Origin: Brugia malayi
Lineage: Eukaryota > Nematoda > Chromadorea > Rhabditida > Onchocercidae
DNA length: 64,000 bases
Assembly: GCF_000002995.4 (NCBI RefSeq)
Contig: NW_025062479.1
Coordinates: 6,441,221 to 6,505,220 of the forward strand
Direction: 5' to 3'
Shown here: positions 63,401 to 64,000 of the stretch, piece by piece
How positions within the stretch are numbered: the stretch's first letter is position 1
How the letters are laid out: the number at the start of each line of letters is the position of its first letter
Notes under the pieces: generated by a model
Database searches by the model: none
Told to the model about the DNA's origin: nothing
The model's input: only the letters and a program-made list of their open reading frames with translations
Translations under genes and position numbers: made by a program

Positions 63401-64000
63401 TTGTCAACTAAGAATGACAGAAATAAGAACAAGTTTTAGGATGAAACATGAGAAAGTATGAAATAGCAGCTTAGTAAGGATGGATTAATTCAAAGGAGGG
63501 TCTTCTTAAGAAAACTAGGAAAAACTAAAGAAATTTGTAGCTCCGTGTTAAAACAGTGAGAGTTTACTACTAATGGTTCAGGCACAGAAAGAATTACTGA
63601 AGTTTAGTTAGTGTATTACATGCTCAGATCTCGATAAATACACCATGTAAAAACCTAGGGCGCTAAAAGTTGTTACATGAAGACCCAAACATTACTGGAC
63701 CTGACAAATAAAGACATGGTTTCTGTTCAATATAAACAAAAGCGATTTAGTGTGTTCTAAATCTGACTTCATATTCGAGAAACCAGGTCCTTCAATCTTT
63801 TTTCGACCATTTAAAACAAGCAAATATTTGCATTTAAACTGAAAAAATTACCTAGCATGAAACATATGTAGGTAAAAGTATGACTTTATAATGAAATGAA
63901 AAACAAGCGTAATACATATTTTTCGAAAAAGAAAGGTGTAGATATGCGAAGAAGAAGGTCAAATGTATGGCATTAAATGATAGCGGGCACGTAAAGAAAT
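60410..64000. other. 3' flank and noncoding interval
   Basis: AATAAA-type signals at about 60489 and 60500 may serve as polyadenylation sites for the Caskin-like gene. Beyond that no exon chain or family was recognised; short frames on both strands look like chance. A cluster of CRE-like TGACGT sites lies at about 61528-61629. Confidence 0.4.
61528..61629. promoter_or_regulatory. cluster of CRE-like sites with a near-perfect palindrome
   Basis: A full TGACGTCA octamer lies at 61577-61584, a TGACGTA half site at about 61530, and two facing ACGTCAT/ATGACGT sites sit inside the larger palindrome CCTCGAC..GTCGAGG at 61601-61629. bZIP (CREB/ATF-type) factors bind TGACGTCA; any role here is inferred. 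Confidence 0.4.

Overview
The window looks like nuclear DNA of a parasitic nematode, most likely a filarial (clade III) worm. It is AT-rich and full of homopolymer runs. Its genes are split into short exons with ordinary GT..AG introns, and several first coding exons sit just behind an AG acceptor, as expected if a spliced leader is added. The gene families also fit: a TR2/TR4-type nuclear receptor and a patched-related (PTR) protein. The exact species cannot be read from the sequence. I built the gene models by hand from splice sites and reading phase.

Layout. 1-5.0 kb: no intact gene; one coding-like remnant with internal stops (1958-2176) and GC-rich CTG/CTA-repeat stretches that may be the promoter/5' region of the next gene. 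5.0-9.3 kb, + strand: a complete ten-exon NR2C-type nuclear receptor (nhr-41 class). 9.3-21.4 kb: mostly noncoding, with two adjacent fragments resembling the Hsp70-interacting protein Hip/ST13 in permuted order (16.9-17.3 kb) and a lone PTR exon (20.6-20.7 kb). 21.4-26.1 kb, - strand: a twelve-exon PTR gene that keeps every splice phase but carries a stop codon at a conserved Trp position and a one-base deletion, so it is probably a recent pseudogene. 31.2-31.8 kb, - strand: an intact single-exon gene for a secreted, extremely His-rich protein with Cys/His clusters. 34-38 kb, - strand: small exons of unrecognised, possibly secreted or nematode-specific proteins. 39-46.7 kb: no convincing gene. 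46.7-47.65 and 58.6-59.56 kb: a 938-bp inverted repeat, nearly identical. 52.2-60.4 kb, + strand: a twelve-exon Caskin-like scaffold gene with tandem SAM domains and the conserved Caskin C-terminus. 60.4-64 kb: noncoding, with a cluster of CRE-like palindromes.

The most striking feature is the inverted repeat. Its right arm contains a whole coding exon (exon 9) of the Caskin-like gene plus flanking intron. Its left arm is an essentially perfect antisense copy about 11 kb upstream, so the segment between the arms holds exons 1-8. Recombination between the arms would flip exons 1-8 and splice them to the other copy of exon 9. I see no pathway linking the genes in the window; they look like independent neighbours.
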